A model generated the notes under the pieces. It did no database searches, was not told where the DNA came from, and saw nothing but the letters and a program-made list of their open reading frames with translations. Below are positions 1-11,713 of a stretch of DNA of 64,000 nt, piece by piece. This DNA is from Sulfurovum sp. (GTDB lineage Bacteria > Campylobacterota > Campylobacteria > Campylobacterales > Sulfurovaceae), in NCBI GenBank assembly GCA_020525365.1, contig JAIZOF010000001.1:216381-280380 (forward strand). Direction: 5' to 3'. Position 1 is the stretch's first letter. Every line of letters starts with the position of its first letter. The translations under genes were made by a program, and so were the position numbers.

Positions 1-1643
<1,643 letters not shown>

Positions 1644-1659
1644 TTAAGTTAATTTTATG

Positions 1660-1920
1660 TTATGCAATGACACCAAGTACATCGGAAACTTCAAGTACCA
1701 AGTACTCTTTGTTGTCAAGTATTAACTCTGTTCCAGCATACTTACCAAATACGACAACATCTTTAACTTTGATATCTTCAACATCATTTCCAACTGCTAG
1801 TACATTACCTCTAGATGGCTTCTCCTTAGCATTGTCTGGGATGATGATGCCACTAGCTGTAGTGTTTGCTTCTTCAACTCTTTCTATAAGAAGTCTTTTA
1901 CTGAGTGGTTTAAAGTTCAT
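1660..1920 (-). CDS. groES: Co-chaperonin GroES
   Basis: Ten-kDa heptameric lid of the GroEL chamber. The 86-residue length is normal for a short GroES. It begins with the family signature ([17 protein letters not shown]), followed by the mobile loop (roughly residues 20-30, containing SGIIIPD) and the conserved [20 protein letters not shown] segment. A strong ribosome binding site (GGAGG) sits 6 bases before the ATG. First gene of groESL; the upstream region carries a 7-bp inverted repeat that may be an operator. A broken copy lies at 4143-4397. Confidence 0.96.
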   Translation of the reverse strand: MNFKPLSKRLLIERVEEANTTASGIIIPDNAKEKPSRGNVLAVGNDVEDIKVKDVVVFGKYAGTELILDNKEYLVLEVSDVLGVIA

Positions 1921-1993
1921 CTGATACCTCCGGTATGTTTAATTGATTTTTGTATGGGGATTCTACAATATTTTTTTAAAAATGTCAATAAAA

Positions 1994-2012
1994 TTTAGTC
2001 AAATAGACTAAA
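1994..2012. promoter_or_regulatory. Inverted repeat upstream of groES, possible heat-shock operator
   Basis: TTTAGTC, a 5-base spacer, then GACTAAA: a perfect 7-bp inverted repeat about 75 bases upstream of the groES start. It does not match the CIRCE consensus of HrcA (TTAGCACTC-N9-GAGTGCTAA) or the HspR HAIR consensus well. An operator role is inferred from its position only. Confidence 0.35.
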
Positions 2013-2183
2013 ACTTCCTACAAATTTTTTTACACCTTTTAAGTATTTACTGTAGTATTAATGAAAAAATAAAAACGGATTGTATCTTTTTTCGTTGACT
2101 AAAAAGTAATCAAAAAGTGTTATGCCAAGCATTTTAACCCCTTTTTAAGTAAGAATAAACTAAAATCTCGACCTCTCAAGAAT

Positions 2184-2260
2184 GTCAAGGTAGCTCAGCT
2201 GGTTAGAGCGCTGGTCTCATAAGCCGGAGGTCGAGGGTTCAAGTCCCTCTCTTGACACCA
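2184..2260 (+). tRNA. tRNA-Met (anticodon CAT)
   Basis: A 77-base cloverleaf: acceptor GTCAAGG paired with TCTTGAC, a D arm beginning GCTCAGCTGG, an anticodon loop CTCATAA, a T arm GGGTTCAAGTCCC, and an encoded CCA end. The anticodon is CAT. Sequence alone does not exclude the lysidine-modified tRNA-Ile2, but elongator methionine is the simpler call. A mutated copy lies at 4659-4735. Confidence 0.9.
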
Positions 2261-2331
2261 CTCCTTTAACTATATTTTTTAAATTTTACTATGAATTTAA
2301 CATAAAAAATCCATTCTGAGCAACCACAATT

Positions 2332-3591
2332 ATGATTGATCTCAAATATCTTCAGAACCATTTTGATGAAGCTTAGCTACAAAATTACAAGAAAAAGGGT
2401 GTTGATGCGCAGACATACAAGGTGCTTAAAACACTTTTTGCACAACTTAAAGAGGCTAACGCAACACTTGAGGCACTCAAGGCAGAACAGAACAGTATGT
2501 CTAAGCTTTGGGCGAGTATAAGCGTGAGGGTAAGGCATTGTTGAACTTAAAGCAAAAGTTGAGGTCACCAATAAAGAGGCAATGATACCATTGCAGGAAG
2601 GCAAGAAGAAGCAGAGGTTGCATTGTATGAGTAGCGCTGGCAATTCAAATCTTCGATGACTCTGTACAGAGGGTGCCAGTGAAGATGATAATATTGAACT
2701 TCGTAAAGTGCTTGAGCCACGTAGTTTGATTTACTGAACCATTGGAACACTGGGCATTGGCAGAAAAAAATGGATGGATTGACTTTGAGCGTGGAGTCAA
2801 GTTGGCAAAGAGAGTCGTTTCTCTATTTTGCGTGGTGAGGCGGCAAGGCTTGAGAGAGAGCACCAGTAATTTCTTTCTTGATGTCAATAGGGAAAAAGTT
2901 TGAAGAGATATGTGTGCCGTTTATGAATAGCACAGATGCTTCAAGGCACAGGACAATTACCAAGTTTGAGGATGATCTTTTCAAGATTTTGTGATGAGGA
3001 CCTTTGAGGATTCCTACAGCAGAGGTGCCATTGACCAATATGTACAATGATGAAATCTTTAAAGAGAAGTGAATTACCTGTGCTAATGACAGGCCTATAC
3101 CATGTTTTAGAAAAGAAGCTTGGGGAGTGCAGGGCGTGATACTCGTGGAATGATAAGACAACACCAATTTGATAAAGTAAGAGATGTAGTTTGCTATTTC
3201 ACACCCCGATAAAAGTGATAAAATTTTTGAAATGATGGTACAGAATGCATCAGATATTTTGACTGCATTAAGGTTGCCACACAGTTTGTAGCGTTATGCG
3301 GTGGGGATCTTGGCTTCTCTGCGGCAAAGACCATTGATCTTGAGGTGTATGGCTACCAGGGCAGAACAAGTATCGTGAGATCAGTTCAATCCTCAAATAC
3401 CCATGATTTTTCCAGGCAAGACAGCGCAAAGATACGATTTAAAGATGACAAAGAAATCGACTAGTACATACATTGAACGGTTCTGCCTGCACTAGCAGTT
3501 GGTATTACACCTGATTGCACCATTATGGAGAATTATCAGAATGCAGATGGATCAGATTGAGATACCAGAGGTTTTGAAGAGATATATGTAA
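2332..3591 (+). pseudogene. Frameshifted copy of serS (probable sequence artefact)
   Basis: Matches the intact serS at 4810-6054 from start codon to stop codon but contains many 1-3 base insertions and deletions, for example extra bases near 2381 and a shortened T run near 2507, so no frame stays open. The surrounding spacer matches as well. A true gene decaying this fast should not keep long exact stretches between indels, so low-quality sequence is the likelier explanation. It should not be counted as a second seryl-tRNA synthetase gene. Confidence 0.85.
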
Positions 3592-3697
3592 TAGAAACCA
3601 AGGCTACCTCTATTGTTTACACTGTCTGTGATGAATCCTTTAGCGTGATTTTGGTTTTCCTTCCATGCTTAAGTAGCTGTTGAGTGCACCAATGTAG
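3592..3697 (-). pseudogene. Fragment of the leuA 3' end (damaged copy)
   Basis: Corresponds to the serS-leuA spacer and the last codons of leuA at 6058-6167, with several small deletions. It stops abruptly at 3697, where sequence switches in mid-gene to groEL (matching 1214 onward). Part of the near-duplicate described at 1214-6167. Confidence 0.8.
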
Positions 3698-4096
3698 TAA
3701 TCTTTTTAAGCTCATCAATAATAGTGCATTAGAGGCCTTGTCCATTCCTCTTTTAACTTCAATGGGGTTGGCACCTCTGTGTATTTCTAAGCCCCTCTTT
3801 GAAAATGGAGTGTGCCAGTACAGTAGCAGTAGTGGTACCATCACCTGCCTCATCGGCAGTATTGCTTGCCACTTCTTTGACTAACTGGAGCACCCATATT
3901 TTCAAGTGTATCATCAAGTTCAATCTCTCTTGCAACGGAGACTTACCATCTTTGTGTGGGCGCACCAAAACTCTTTGGATGAGTACATTACGTCCCCTCG
4001 GTCCCATAGTAACCTTTACGGCATCTGCCAGTTTTAGTTTACACCTTCAAACAGTCCATTTCTTGCGTTATCTGAAAAGGTGAATCTCTTTTGCCA
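3698..4096 (-). pseudogene. Damaged copy of the groEL 5' third
   Basis: Matches groEL from codon 1 to about codon 133 (clean copy 1214-1613) with scattered indels that break the frame, for example the TTAC insertion in the segment near 3942. It begins in mid-gene at the junction with the leuA fragment. Same artefact block as the damaged serS copy. Confidence 0.82.
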
Positions 4097-4142
4097 TTTT
4101 TCTACTCCTTGTATTCTTTTAGTATATTAAGTTAATTTTATG

Positions 4143-4397
4143 TTATGCAATGACACGGTACATCGGAAACTTCAAGTACCAAGTACTCTTTGTTGTCAAG
4201 TATTAACTCTGTTCAGCATACTTACCAAATACGACGCATCTTTAACTTTGATATCTTCAACATCATTTCCAACTGCTAGTACATTACCCCTAGATGGCTT
4301 CTCCTTGGCATTGTCTGGGATGATGATGCCACTAGCCTGTAATTTGCTTCTTCAACTCTTTCTATAAGAAGTCTTTTACTGAGTGGTTTAAAGTTCG
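4143..4397 (-). pseudogene. Damaged copy of groES
   Basis: Matches groES at 1660-1920, but the start codon is altered (the CAT of the clean copy reads CGC here) and internal bases are lost, for example near 4215 and 4235. The upstream spacer, including the TTTAGTC/GACTAAA inverted repeat, is also copied, with local corruption near 4497-4510. Confidence 0.82.
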
Positions 4398-4658
4398 CTG
4401 ATTACCTCCGGTATGTTTAATTGATTTTTGTATGGGGATTCACACAATATTTTTTAAAATGTCAATGAAAATTTAGTCAAATAGACTAAAACTTCCCACC
4501 TGGGGGTACACACCTTTTAGGTATTTACTGTAGTATTAATGAAAAATAAAACGGATTGTATCTTTTTTCGTTGACTAAAACAATCCAAAAGTGTTATGCC
4601 AACCATTTTAACCCCTTTTTAAGTAAGAATAAACTAAAATCTCGACCTCTCAAAGAAT

Positions 4659-4735
4659 GTCAAGGTAGCTCAGCTGGTTAGAGCGCTGGTCTCTCATAAG
4701 CCGAGGTCGGGGTTCAAGTCCCTCTCTTGACACCA
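4659..4735 (+). pseudogene. Damaged copy of tRNA-Met
   Basis: Same sequence as the tRNA at 2184-2260, but with two extra bases in the anticodon loop (CTCTCATAA) and bases missing from the variable/T-arm region, so it cannot fold normally. That even a tRNA carries the same indel pattern as the neighbouring genes argues for sequence error rather than gene decay. Confidence 0.8.
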
Positions 4736-4809
4736 CTCCTTTAACTATATTTTTTTAAATTTTTACTATAATTCCATAACATAAAAATCCATTCTAGGCA
4801 ACCACAATT

Positions 4810-6054
4810 ATGATTGATCTCAAATATCTTCAGAACCATTTTGATGAAGCAGCTACAAAATTACAGAAAAAGGGTGTTGATGCGCAGACACTTAAGGTGC
4901 TTAAAACACTTTTTGCACAACTTAAAGAGGCTAACGCAACACTTGAAGCACTCAAGGCAGAGCAGAACAGTATGTCTAAGCTTTTTGGGCAGTATAAGCG
5001 TGAGGGTAAAGATATTGTTGAACTTAAAGCAAAAGTTGATGCCAATAAAGAGACAATGATACCATTGCAGGAGAAGGCAAGAGAAGCAGAGGTTGCATTG
5101 TATGAAGTGGCACTGGCAATTCCAAATCTTCCTGATGACTCTGTACCAGAGGGTGCCAGTGAAGATGATAATATTGAACTTCGTAAAGTACTTGAGCCAC
5201 GTAGTTTTGATTTTGAACCATTGGAACACTGGGCATTGGCAGAAAAAAATGGATGGATTGACTTTGAGCGTGGAGTCAAGTTGGCAAAGAGTCGTTTCTC
5301 TATTTTGCGTGGTGAGGCGGCAAGGCTTGAGAGAGCACTTATTAATTTCTTTCTTGATGTCAATAGGGAAAAAGGATTTGAAGAGATATGTGTGCCGTTT
5401 ATGAATAACGCACAGATGCTTCAAGGCACAGGACAATTACCCAAGTTTGAGGATGATCTTTTCAAGATTTGTGATGAGGACCTTTATTTGATTCCTACAG
5501 CAGAGGTGCCATTGACCAATATGTACAATGATGAAATCTTACAAGAGAGTGAATTACCTGTGCTAATGACAGGCTATACACCATGTTTTAGAAAAGAAGC
5601 AGGGAGTGCAGGGCGTGATACTCGTGGAATGATAAGACAACACCAATTTGATAAAGTAGAGATGGTTGCTATTTCACACCCCGATAAAAGTGATAAAATT
5701 TTTGAAATGATGGTACAGAATGCATCAGATATTTTGACTGCATTAAGGTTGCCACACAGGGTTGTAGCGTTATGCGGTGGGGATCTTGGCTTCTCTGCGG
5801 CAAAGACCATTGATCTTGAGGTGTGGCTACCAGGGCAGAACAAGTATCGTGAGATCAGTTCAATCTCAAATACCCATGATTTTCAGGCAAGACGCGCAAA
5901 GATACGATTTAAAGATGACAAGAAGAATCGACTAGTACATACATTGAACGGTTCTGCACTAGCAGTTGGCCGTACACTGATTGCCATTATGGAGAATTAT
6001 CAGAATGCAGATGGATCAATTGAGATACCAGAGGTTTTGAAGAGATATATGTAA
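4810..6054 (+). CDS. serS: Seryl-tRNA synthetase
   Basis: Class II aminoacyl-tRNA synthetase charging tRNA-Ser (and tRNA-Sec where present). At 414 residues it has the normal length. An N-terminal helical hairpin rich in Lys, Glu and Ala (about residues 25-100) is the coiled coil that grips the tRNA long variable arm. Motif 2 ([15 protein letters not shown]) is near residues 259-273 and motif 3 ([16 protein letters not shown]) near 383-398. It converges on leuA across a short spacer that can fold into a terminator. Clean copy; compare the damaged one at 2332-3591. Confidence 0.97.
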   Translation: MIDLKYLQNHFDEAATKLQKKGVDAQTLKVLKTLFAQLKEANATLEALKAEQNSMSKLFGQYKREGKDIVELKAKVDANKETMIPLQEKAREAEVALYEVALAIPNLPDDSVPEGASEDDNIELRKVLEPRSFDFEPLEHWALAEKNGWIDFERGVKLAKSRFSILRGEAARLERALINFFLDVNREKGFEEICVPFMNNAQMLQGTGQLPKFEDDLFKICDEDLYLIPTAEVPLTNMYNDEILQESELPVLMTGYTPCFRKEAGSAGRDTRGMIRQHQFDKVEMVAISHPDKSDKIFEMMVQNASDILTALRLPHRVVALCGGDLGFSAAKTIDLEVWLPGQNKYREISSISNTHDFQARRAKIRFKDDKKNRLVHTLNGSALAVGRTLIAIMENYQNADGSIEIPEVLKRYM

Positions 6055-6086
6055 TAGAGGAAACCAGAAGGGCTACCTCTATTGTT
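6055..6086. terminator. Likely bidirectional terminator between serS and leuA
   Basis: TAGAGG (6055-6060) pairs with CCTCTA (6076-6081), with a further CC/GG pair inside. T-rich sequence follows on the plus side and A-rich codons on the minus side. The two genes converge here with about 30 bases between their stop codons. Confidence 0.55.
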
Positions 6087-7642
6087 TACACTGTCTGTGA
6101 TGAATCGCTATGGCGTGATTTTAGTTTTCCTTCCATGCTTAAGTAGCTGTTGAGTGCACCAATGTAGGCTCTTGCAGAGGCAAGCATGGTATCAAGATGT
6201 AGTCCATGCCCAATGATGGCAGGTTCGTCTTCAAAGGAGACTTTGACGGTAACATTGGCAAGGGCATCTTTTCCTTCTGAGACTGATTTGACACTGTAAC
6301 CTTCAAGGTTTCCATTGTAGCCAGTAATACGGTCAATCGTTTTGAAGACAGCATCAATGGTTCCCCCGCCAATACCGGCATCCATAATTTTTTTACCTTC
6401 TTTTACAATGCATACAGCTGCACTTGGTACCCCTTTAGAACAATCCATCAACTGAAGTGATACTATCTCATAGACTTGTGTGGCTTTGGTCATTTCATTG
6501 GTGACGAGTGCCCTGATGTCATCATCATAAATCTCCTTTTTTTGATCAGCAAGTATCTTAAAGCGTTCAAAAGAGGTGTTGAGTGCTTTATCATCAAGAC
6601 TGAAGCCCAGTTTCTTCAATTTATCTTTAAATGCAGCACGTCCAGAGTGCTTGCCTAGTACCAGTGTATCATTCTTGCTCAAGCCAATATCTTCAGGACA
6701 GATAATTTCATAAGTCTCCTTATGTTTGAGTACACCATCTTGGTGTATGCCACTTTCATGTGCAAAAGCATTTTTACCAACAATGGCTTTGTTGGGTTGT
6801 GGCTCAATACCAGTGATGGTGGCAATGAGCCTGCTAGTAGGGTAGATCTCTTTAGCATTGATGTTAGTGTCGTATCCATTGAAAATATCACTCCTCACTT
6901 TAAGTGCCATGACAATCTCCTCAAGTGCTGCATTTCCAGCACGCTCTCCCAACCCATTAATGGTACACTCAACTTGTCTAGCACCATTAACAACTGCTTC
7001 AAGTGAGTTAGCAACACCAAGACCAAGATCGTTGTGGTTGTGTACAGAAATAATGGCACGCCCTTTGACATACTCACTCATCTCTTTAACCATTGCCCCA
7101 ATTTCAGAGGGGAGCTTAAAGCCCACAGTATCTGGTAGATTAATGGTGGTTGCACCTGCTGTAATGACTGCATCACTAATCTCTTTCATGAAACCAATAT
7201 CGGATCGTCCTGCATCTTCACAACTAAACTCCACATCTTTAACAAAAGTACGCGCATAGGAGACAGCTTCTACTGCACGTTTGATGACCTCTTCAGGCTT
7301 CATCTTTAACTTGTGTTCCATATGAATGGAGCTGGTAGCAATAAAAGTATGAATACGCTGATGTTTTGCTTTGGCAATCGCTTCACCAGCTGCTTTAATA
7401 TCTCTCTCTAGAGCACGGGCAAGTGAACAGACAGTGGAGCTGATGATGCGTTGGGAAATTTTATCAATGGCATCGAAATCACCAGGGCTTGCTGCAGCAA
7501 ATCCTGCTTCAATGATGTCAACCCCTAGACGCTCTAGCTGTATGGCAATTTGGATCTTCTCTTCGGTATTCATGGATGCACCAGGACTTTGCTCGCCGTC
7601 CCTTAATGTGGTGTCAAATATTTTGATAGTCTCTTTGTTCAT
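6086..7642 (-). CDS. leuA: 2-isopropylmalate synthase
   Basis: First committed step of leucine biosynthesis: condenses acetyl-CoA with 2-oxoisovalerate. 518 residues, the usual length of the long bacterial LeuA. The N-terminal TIM-barrel catalytic domain starts with [11 protein letters not shown] (residues 11-21) and carries the HNHNDLGLG metal/substrate motif near residue 200. The C-terminal third is the LeuA dimer/allosteric domain, with a typical [10 protein letters not shown] segment, implying leucine feedback inhibition. The upstream 230 bases hold a leucine-rich leader peptide and a terminator, so transcription is probably attenuated by leucine as well. A short damaged duplicate of its 3' end is at 3592-3697. 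Confidence 0.96.
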   Translation of the reverse strand: MNKETIKIFDTTLRDGEQSPGASMNTEEKIQIAIQLERLGVDIIEAGFAAASPGDFDAIDKISQRIISSTVCSLARALERDIKAAGEAIAKAKHQRIHTFIATSSIHMEHKLKMKPEEVIKRAVEAVSYARTFVKDVEFSCEDAGRSDIGFMKEISDAVITAGATTINLPDTVGFKLPSEIGAMVKEMSEYVKGRAIISVHNHNDLGLGVANSLEAVVNGARQVECTINGLGERAGNAALEEIVMALKVRSDIFNGYDTNINAKEIYPTSRLIATITGIEPQPNKAIVGKNAFAHESGIHQDGVLKHKETYEIICPEDIGLSKNDTLVLGKHSGRAAFKDKLKKLGFSLDDKALNTSFERFKILADQKKEIYDDDIRALVTNEMTKATQVYEIVSLQLMDCSKGVPSAAVCIVKEGKKIMDAGIGGGTIDAVFKTIDRITGYNGNLEGYSVKSVSEGKDALANVTVKVSFEDEPAIIGHGLHLDTMLASARAYIGALNSYLSMEGKLKSRHSDSSQTV

Positions 7643-7720
7643 ATGTTTTACCTTGTAAAAATAGGTACCCTATTGCATTACACTATAAAATAGTATTTAG
7701 TATGAGTGTGACAAAAAGGT

Positions 7721-7760
7721 AGAAAAATTGTCTAATTTTACCCAAATTCGGGTAATTAGA
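7721..7760 (-). terminator. Attenuator-type intrinsic terminator in the leuA leader
   Basis: On the minus strand TCTAATTACCC pairs with GGGTAA plus TTAGA across a six-base loop (an 11-bp stem with a two-base bulge, 7731-7760), followed directly by an AATTTTT tract (7721-7730). It starts about 25 bases after the leader peptide stop and lies about 80 bases before the leuA start, where an attenuator should be. Confidence 0.7.
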
Positions 7761-7784
7761 AACTAAAGATGGGTTATAGAAAGA

Positions 7785-7853
7785 CTAAAGAGATAGGAGC
7801 AGAAGTGTACTGTCTTGTTTGAAGATGGTTGTTTGGTTAATAATTTGTTTCAT
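7785..7853 (-). CDS. Leucine-rich leader peptide of leuA (leuL-like)
   Basis: A 22-codon ORF between a strong promoter and leuA. An AAAGGAG ribosome binding site (7861-7867) stands 7 bases before the ATG. The peptide ends in LLLLSL, using the codons CTT, CTG, CTC, CTA, TCT and CTT just before TAG: five leucines in its last six residues. Ribosome stalling on this run when leucyl-tRNA is scarce would prevent formation of the terminator downstream. The arrangement matches classical amino-acid attenuation; the function is inferred from layout. The peptide itself should have no other role. Confidence 0.75.
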   Translation of the reverse strand: MKQIINQTTIFKQDSTLLLLSL

Positions 7854-7880
7854 CGGTACACTCCTTTATGATTTGAATGG

Positions 7881-7909
7881 AGTATACATGTTTTTAATAT
7901 TTTTGTCAA
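7881..7909 (-). promoter_or_regulatory. Sigma70-type promoter of the leuA leader
   Basis: On the minus strand TTGACA (7904-7909) is followed 17 bases later by TATACT (7881-7886). This is the best -35/-10 match in the window; most promoters here show only a -10 box. A start near 7874 gives a leader of about 230 bases before leuA. Confidence 0.7.
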
Positions 7910-7948
7910 ATATAGAATGAGTGAATCACATGACAGTGTGTGTGGGTT

Positions 7949-9559
7949 TTACTTTTTTGGAGATTTTAATAATGTTGTAAATGAGTCTTGAGATGATGGA
8001 TTAGAGCAAAGATTTAAACTTTGGTGTTGCGTTTGACCATCTGATACAATTTGACTACAGCCTAAAATAGTATGAAATAGATAGTCATGTGTTATGTTGG
8101 CATCTAAACCTTTTGTTTGAACGAAATACTGAAGATTTTTTGCCTCGGCATAGTGCAAATAGGTGTCTGACATCCAGACAATAAAAGGTACTTTAAACTG
8201 TTCTTTGGGAGCACTGTTTTTAGGGTAGCCATGAAAATAAAACCCATTTTCCCCTAATGATTCTCCATGGTCAGAAATATAAAATAAGATAGCATTTTTA
8301 TCTTGGAGCTTATTGATAATAGAAAATAGAAATTTATCTATTGCCACAATAGTATTATCATACGTATTGATGAGTATTTTTTGTGAACATCTTTTAACAT
8401 CTTGATAGGTACAAATAGGTTTAAATTTAATATCATCAGTGTCAAGTCTATCTATATAGCTCTGATGAGAACCAAGTGTATGTAAAATGATTAACATTTT
8501 ACCCTCTTTGTAGTTTTGTAATGTATGATGCAAGTATGGCAAAAGTGCCTTGTCTCTTGTTCCAAAATTTTGTTCATTGATAACTGCATATTTAGAAACA
8601 AGTGTATCGTAGCCCAAAAACCGATAAAATGAACTCAATGTTTGCAGGGAATAGATATGAACATTAAATCCAAGTCTTTGCATAATTGTGACAAAAGACT
8701 CTTCTTGTACCTGGGCTAGTTGTGTGTCACACTGTAAAGGAGTGAACATATATGCCAAAGATCGTATTGTTAAAGTATCACAAGATGTAACATTTTTAAA
8801 ACTATATAGATGGGGAATTGTCTTGAGATATTGATTGGTCTCTTTTTTATACCCATTGAGTGAAAAATGATCAGCACGAGAAGATTCTCCTACGACAACA
8901 ACTACGATGAGGTTATCATTTTTATTGTCTAAAATATAATTTTCAACTTGATTCGATTTTGCTTTCGTATAAGTTTTTTTCAATATTTTTAAAGATTTTA
9001 CTGCTTTTTTGTATGCAACAATAAGGTCAATTGGTGAAGCCGCACTGATTGCCTTAATGGCAGTAAAGTCTCTAATTTGTCCTGGTTTTCGATATTTGTA
9101 TCCTTGAAAATAAGCAACAGTAGACAAAAGAATCACAACAGTGATTGCACAATATAGAGCAGTTCTTTTTTTATATTTTTTAATTTGAATTAAAATGATG
9201 ATTATCAAAGGGATAATGGCTGTTAAAAAGACCCAAACCAAAAAACTGATTGAAATAATTTCTTGTGTGAGAGAAAAATCATTAATAAGCCCACTAAGGA
9301 GAATATCCTCTGTAATTACAATATTATATTTCCATTTAAAAAAGATACTCCCACTCGCTAGCATTATCAAAATAACAGCTAAACTTTTTAAGAGTACTTG
9401 ATGCAAAATGGCACCTATGGATAACAAAAGAGGTATCAAAAGCAAGGGAGCAATAGATAAGTAGATTGCTTCAAAATGATGATTAGCAAATAGGTTAAGT
9501 AAAAAGATATAAAAGCTAACAGTGGCAATAAAATATTCGAGTTTAAGCGATAGCTTCAT
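7949..9559 (-). CDS. Phosphoethanolamine transferase, EptA/sulfatase family
   Basis: Inner-membrane enzyme that moves phosphoethanolamine from phosphatidylethanolamine to lipid A or another surface glycan. 536 residues. The N-terminal part has about five membrane segments (residues 8-165), then a periplasmic alkaline-phosphatase-fold domain with GESSRADHFSLNGY (224-237), the expected Thr nucleophile region (SCDT, Thr262) and a late DHGESLGENGFYFHG metal motif. This closely follows the EptA/PmrC pattern, which in other bacteria lowers sensitivity to cationic peptides; the acceptor here is unknown. It stands alone, downstream of ftsH on the same strand with an inverted repeat between them. Confidence 0.88.
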   Translation of the reverse strand: MKLSLKLEYFIATVSFYIFLLNLFANHHFEAIYLSIAPLLLIPLLLSIGAILHQVLLKSLAVILIMLASGSIFFKWKYNIVITEDILLSGLINDFSLTQEIISISFLVWVFLTAIIPLIIIILIQIKKYKKRTALYCAITVVILLSTVAYFQGYKYRKPGQIRDFTAIKAISAASPIDLIVAYKKAVKSLKILKKTYTKAKSNQVENYILDNKNDNLIVVVVVGESSRADHFSLNGYKKETNQYLKTIPHLYSFKNVTSCDTLTIRSLAYMFTPLQCDTQLAQVQEESFVTIMQRLGFNVHIYSLQTLSSFYRFLGYDTLVSKYAVINEQNFGTRDKALLPYLHHTLQNYKEGKMLIILHTLGSHQSYIDRLDTDDIKFKPICTYQDVKRCSQKILINTYDNTIVAIDKFLFSIINKLQDKNAILFYISDHGESLGENGFYFHGYPKNSAPKEQFKVPFIVWMSDTYLHYAEAKNLQYFVQTKGLDANITHDYLFHTILGCSQIVSDGQTQHQSLNLCSNPSSQDSFTTLLKSPKK

Positions 9560-9589
9560 TATTTTTGACTTTTATAGCAATATTTAGCC

Positions 9590-9626
9590 TGATAAAAATG
9601 ATATATAAAAAATAAGATTTTTATCA
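9590..9626. terminator. Inverted repeat between ftsH and the EptA-like gene
   Basis: TGATAAAAAT (9590-9599) and ATTTTTATCA (9617-9626) form a perfect 10-bp, AT-only-loop hairpin just after the ftsH stop. It probably ends ftsH transcription, though with so few GC pairs it could also be a protein-binding site for the gene beyond. Confidence 0.45.
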
Positions 9627-9640
9627 TTTTGGCTATGTTT

Positions 9641-11563
9641 TTACTTATCCTTATGGGCAAGACGACTTTTCATACTGTTCTCTTTTTCGTACGTTTCAAT
9701 GATACTGCGAACAGTTTTTCCCTCAATAACCTCTGTGCTCAAAAGCTCTTGTGTCATTTTCTCGATCGCTCCTTTGTAAGTATGAAGCGTCTCTTTAACA
9801 TAAGTATAGCGTTCGTTAAGGGTATGTTTGATGTAGGCATCCATCTCTTCGGCCATCTTTTCACTGTAGTCAGTATTTACCGCACCCCCGCCAAGGAAGG
9901 AGTTTTGGGTACGAGAGAGTACCATGAGTCCTGCCACATCGGTCATACCATAAATAGAGATCATATCTTTCAAGATAGCTGTAGCACGATCAAGGTCATT
10001 GCCTGCACCTGTACTAATTTCACCTATGAAAACCTCTTCTGAAGCACGTCCAGCAAGCAATACATCAACCTCAGCAAGTAGTTCGTGTTTCTGTTTGAGA
10101 AAACGCTCCTCATCTTCAGGAAGATGTAGAGTGTAGCCTAGTGCACCAAGCCCTCTTGGAATAATAGAGACTTTGGTAACACGTGTTGCACCCTTTGTTA
10201 ATTCTGCCATCAACGCATGACCACTCTCATGATAGGAGACGATACGCTTTTCAGTCTCATTGATCTTTCTATTCTTCTTTTCTAATCCAACGAAAGAGCG
10301 CTCAATGGCTTCAAGCAGATCCTCTTGATCAATCTGTTTTTTATTCTGACGACCAGCAAGGAGAGCTGCCTCGTTGATGATATTGGCAAGATCTGCCCCA
10401 GCAAGTCCAGCTGTCTGCTTGGCAACAATTTCAAGGTCAACGCTAGAAGAGAGCTTAACCCCTTTGGAGTGTACTTTGAGAATTGCAAGACGCCCTTCGT
10501 AGTCAGGTTTGTCTACCAGTACTTGTCGATCAAAACGCCCCGCACGCAATAGGGCGGCATCAAGTGTTTCGGGACGGTTGGTAGCGGCAAGAACAATGAC
10601 AGGAGTGTCGGTACCAAAACCATCCATCTCAGCAAGAAGTTGGTTAAGTGTCTGCTCACGTTCATCGTTTCCGCCCATCTGTCCACCAGCTGCACGGCTT
10701 TTACCAATTGCATCAATCTCATCAATAAAAATAATACAGGGTGCCTCTTTTTTTGCTTGTGCGAAGAGGTCACGCACACGACTGGCTCCAACGCCAACAA
10801 ACATCTCAATAAAACCTGAACCACTCACAGAAAAGAAAGGCACACTTGCTTCTCCTGCCACGGCTTTTGCAAGCAGGGTTTTACCAGTACCTGGGGGACC
10901 CACAAGCAACACCCCTTTGGGAATCTTTGCACCCAATTCCATGTAGCGTTCAGGGAACTTGAGAAAGTCAACAATCTCTTTGACTTCATCTTTTGCCTCT
11001 TCAACCCCTTGCACATCACTAAATTTGGTATCAGGCTTCTCAGAGTTGATTAGCTTGTCTGCTTTGCCTGCACCCAGAATGCCACCACCCATTCCTTTTG
11101 ACATCTTTTTGGCAAGGAAGATCCAGATGGCAAAAAAGATAAGAATGGGTAAGAGCATATTGATAATCTCAGAGAGAAAACCACTACCTATTACTCCTTC
11201 ATAATCAATACGCTTCTTATCAAGTAGAGGGATGAGGTCTCGATCGTAAGTAGGTATATTGGAGGCAACATATCGTACTTTCCGCCCATTTTCATCTAAA
11301 ATTGCTTCAACAGTACTTTGTGTCAGTTTGACACCCTTAACAACACCTTCTTCAATCTTTTTTTTAATTTCAGAATACTTTACTTGTTTGGTTAGTGATA
11401 TGCGCTGTGTATTCACCATGGTATTAAATGAACCTGTTCCACTGTCACCAACAAATGTTTTAAATATCAAGATAATGACAATAGAAAAGATAGCAAATGC
11501 CAACAACGGATTGTCGTTGAAAAAGTTGTTTTTATTATTTTGGTTTTTATTATTTTTACCCAT
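9641..11563 (-). CDS. ftsH: ATP-dependent zinc metalloprotease FtsH
   Basis: Membrane-anchored AAA+ protease that degrades misassembled membrane proteins and short-lived regulators. 640 residues, normal. Two N-terminal membrane segments (about 19-38 and 128-150) flank a periplasmic domain. Walker A GPPGTGKT is at 222-229, Walker B IIFIDEID ends at 284, and the zinc site HESGH is at 445-449. The ATG overlaps the end of prmA (prmA stop at 11556-11558), so the two are translationally coupled, an arrangement common in Campylobacterota. Confidence 0.97.
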   Translation of the reverse strand: MGKNNKNQNNKNNFFNDNPLLAFAIFSIVIILIFKTFVGDSGTGSFNTMVNTQRISLTKQVKYSEIKKKIEEGVVKGVKLTQSTVEAILDENGRKVRYVASNIPTYDRDLIPLLDKKRIDYEGVIGSGFLSEIINMLLPILIFFAIWIFLAKKMSKGMGGGILGAGKADKLINSEKPDTKFSDVQGVEEAKDEVKEIVDFLKFPERYMELGAKIPKGVLLVGPPGTGKTLLAKAVAGEASVPFFSVSGSGFIEMFVGVGASRVRDLFAQAKKEAPCIIFIDEIDAIGKSRAAGGQMGGNDEREQTLNQLLAEMDGFGTDTPVIVLAATNRPETLDAALLRAGRFDRQVLVDKPDYEGRLAILKVHSKGVKLSSSVDLEIVAKQTAGLAGADLANIINEAALLAGRQNKKQIDQEDLLEAIERSFVGLEKKNRKINETEKRIVSYHESGHALMAELTKGATRVTKVSIIPRGLGALGYTLHLPEDEERFLKQKHELLAEVDVLLAGRASEEVFIGEISTGAGNDLDRATAILKDMISIYGMTDVAGLMVLSRTQNSFLGGGAVNTDYSEKMAEEMDAYIKHTLNERYTYVKETLHTYKGAIEKMTQELLSTEVIEGKTVRSIIETYEKENSMKSRLAHKDK

Positions 11564-11712
11564 GTATATCCTTCTGATAAATAAGTGTTACCCACTCATC
11601 TTTGAGTATTCTTTTTTTTAAAGCAAGATCTTTAAATGATACTTTAACAAGATCCTCTTTTTTATCTAAAATGCCTGAAAGTATTAAATATCCGCCAGAT
11701 TTAGTGGCCTTT
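11556..11712 (-). CDS. prmA: C-terminal end of ribosomal protein L11 methyltransferase, 5' part missing
   Basis: An open frame upstream of and overlapping ftsH encodes a tail with [19 protein letters not shown], the typical C-terminal strand and turn of PrmA (GG-x-LILSGIL), and ends in TAA at 11556. PrmA trimethylates ribosomal protein L11. Only about 50 codons remain: at about 11713 the sequence jumps into a damaged copy of mqnA. The rest of the gene is probably lost to a mis-join rather than deleted in the organism. The identification rests on a short stretch plus its position before ftsH. Confidence 0.7.
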
Positions 11713-11713
11713 T

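Noticed and set aside
1667-1924. Long open frame on the plus strand opposite groES
   Set aside because: Ser/Thr/Leu-rich antisense shadow of groES; the same type of shadow lies opposite groEL.
2332-4735. Second serS, groES and tRNA-Met genes as true paralogues or pseudogenes
   Set aside because: The copies are the same sequence plus scattered indels, and the damage forms one block across the junction, so they are treated as a probable artefact.
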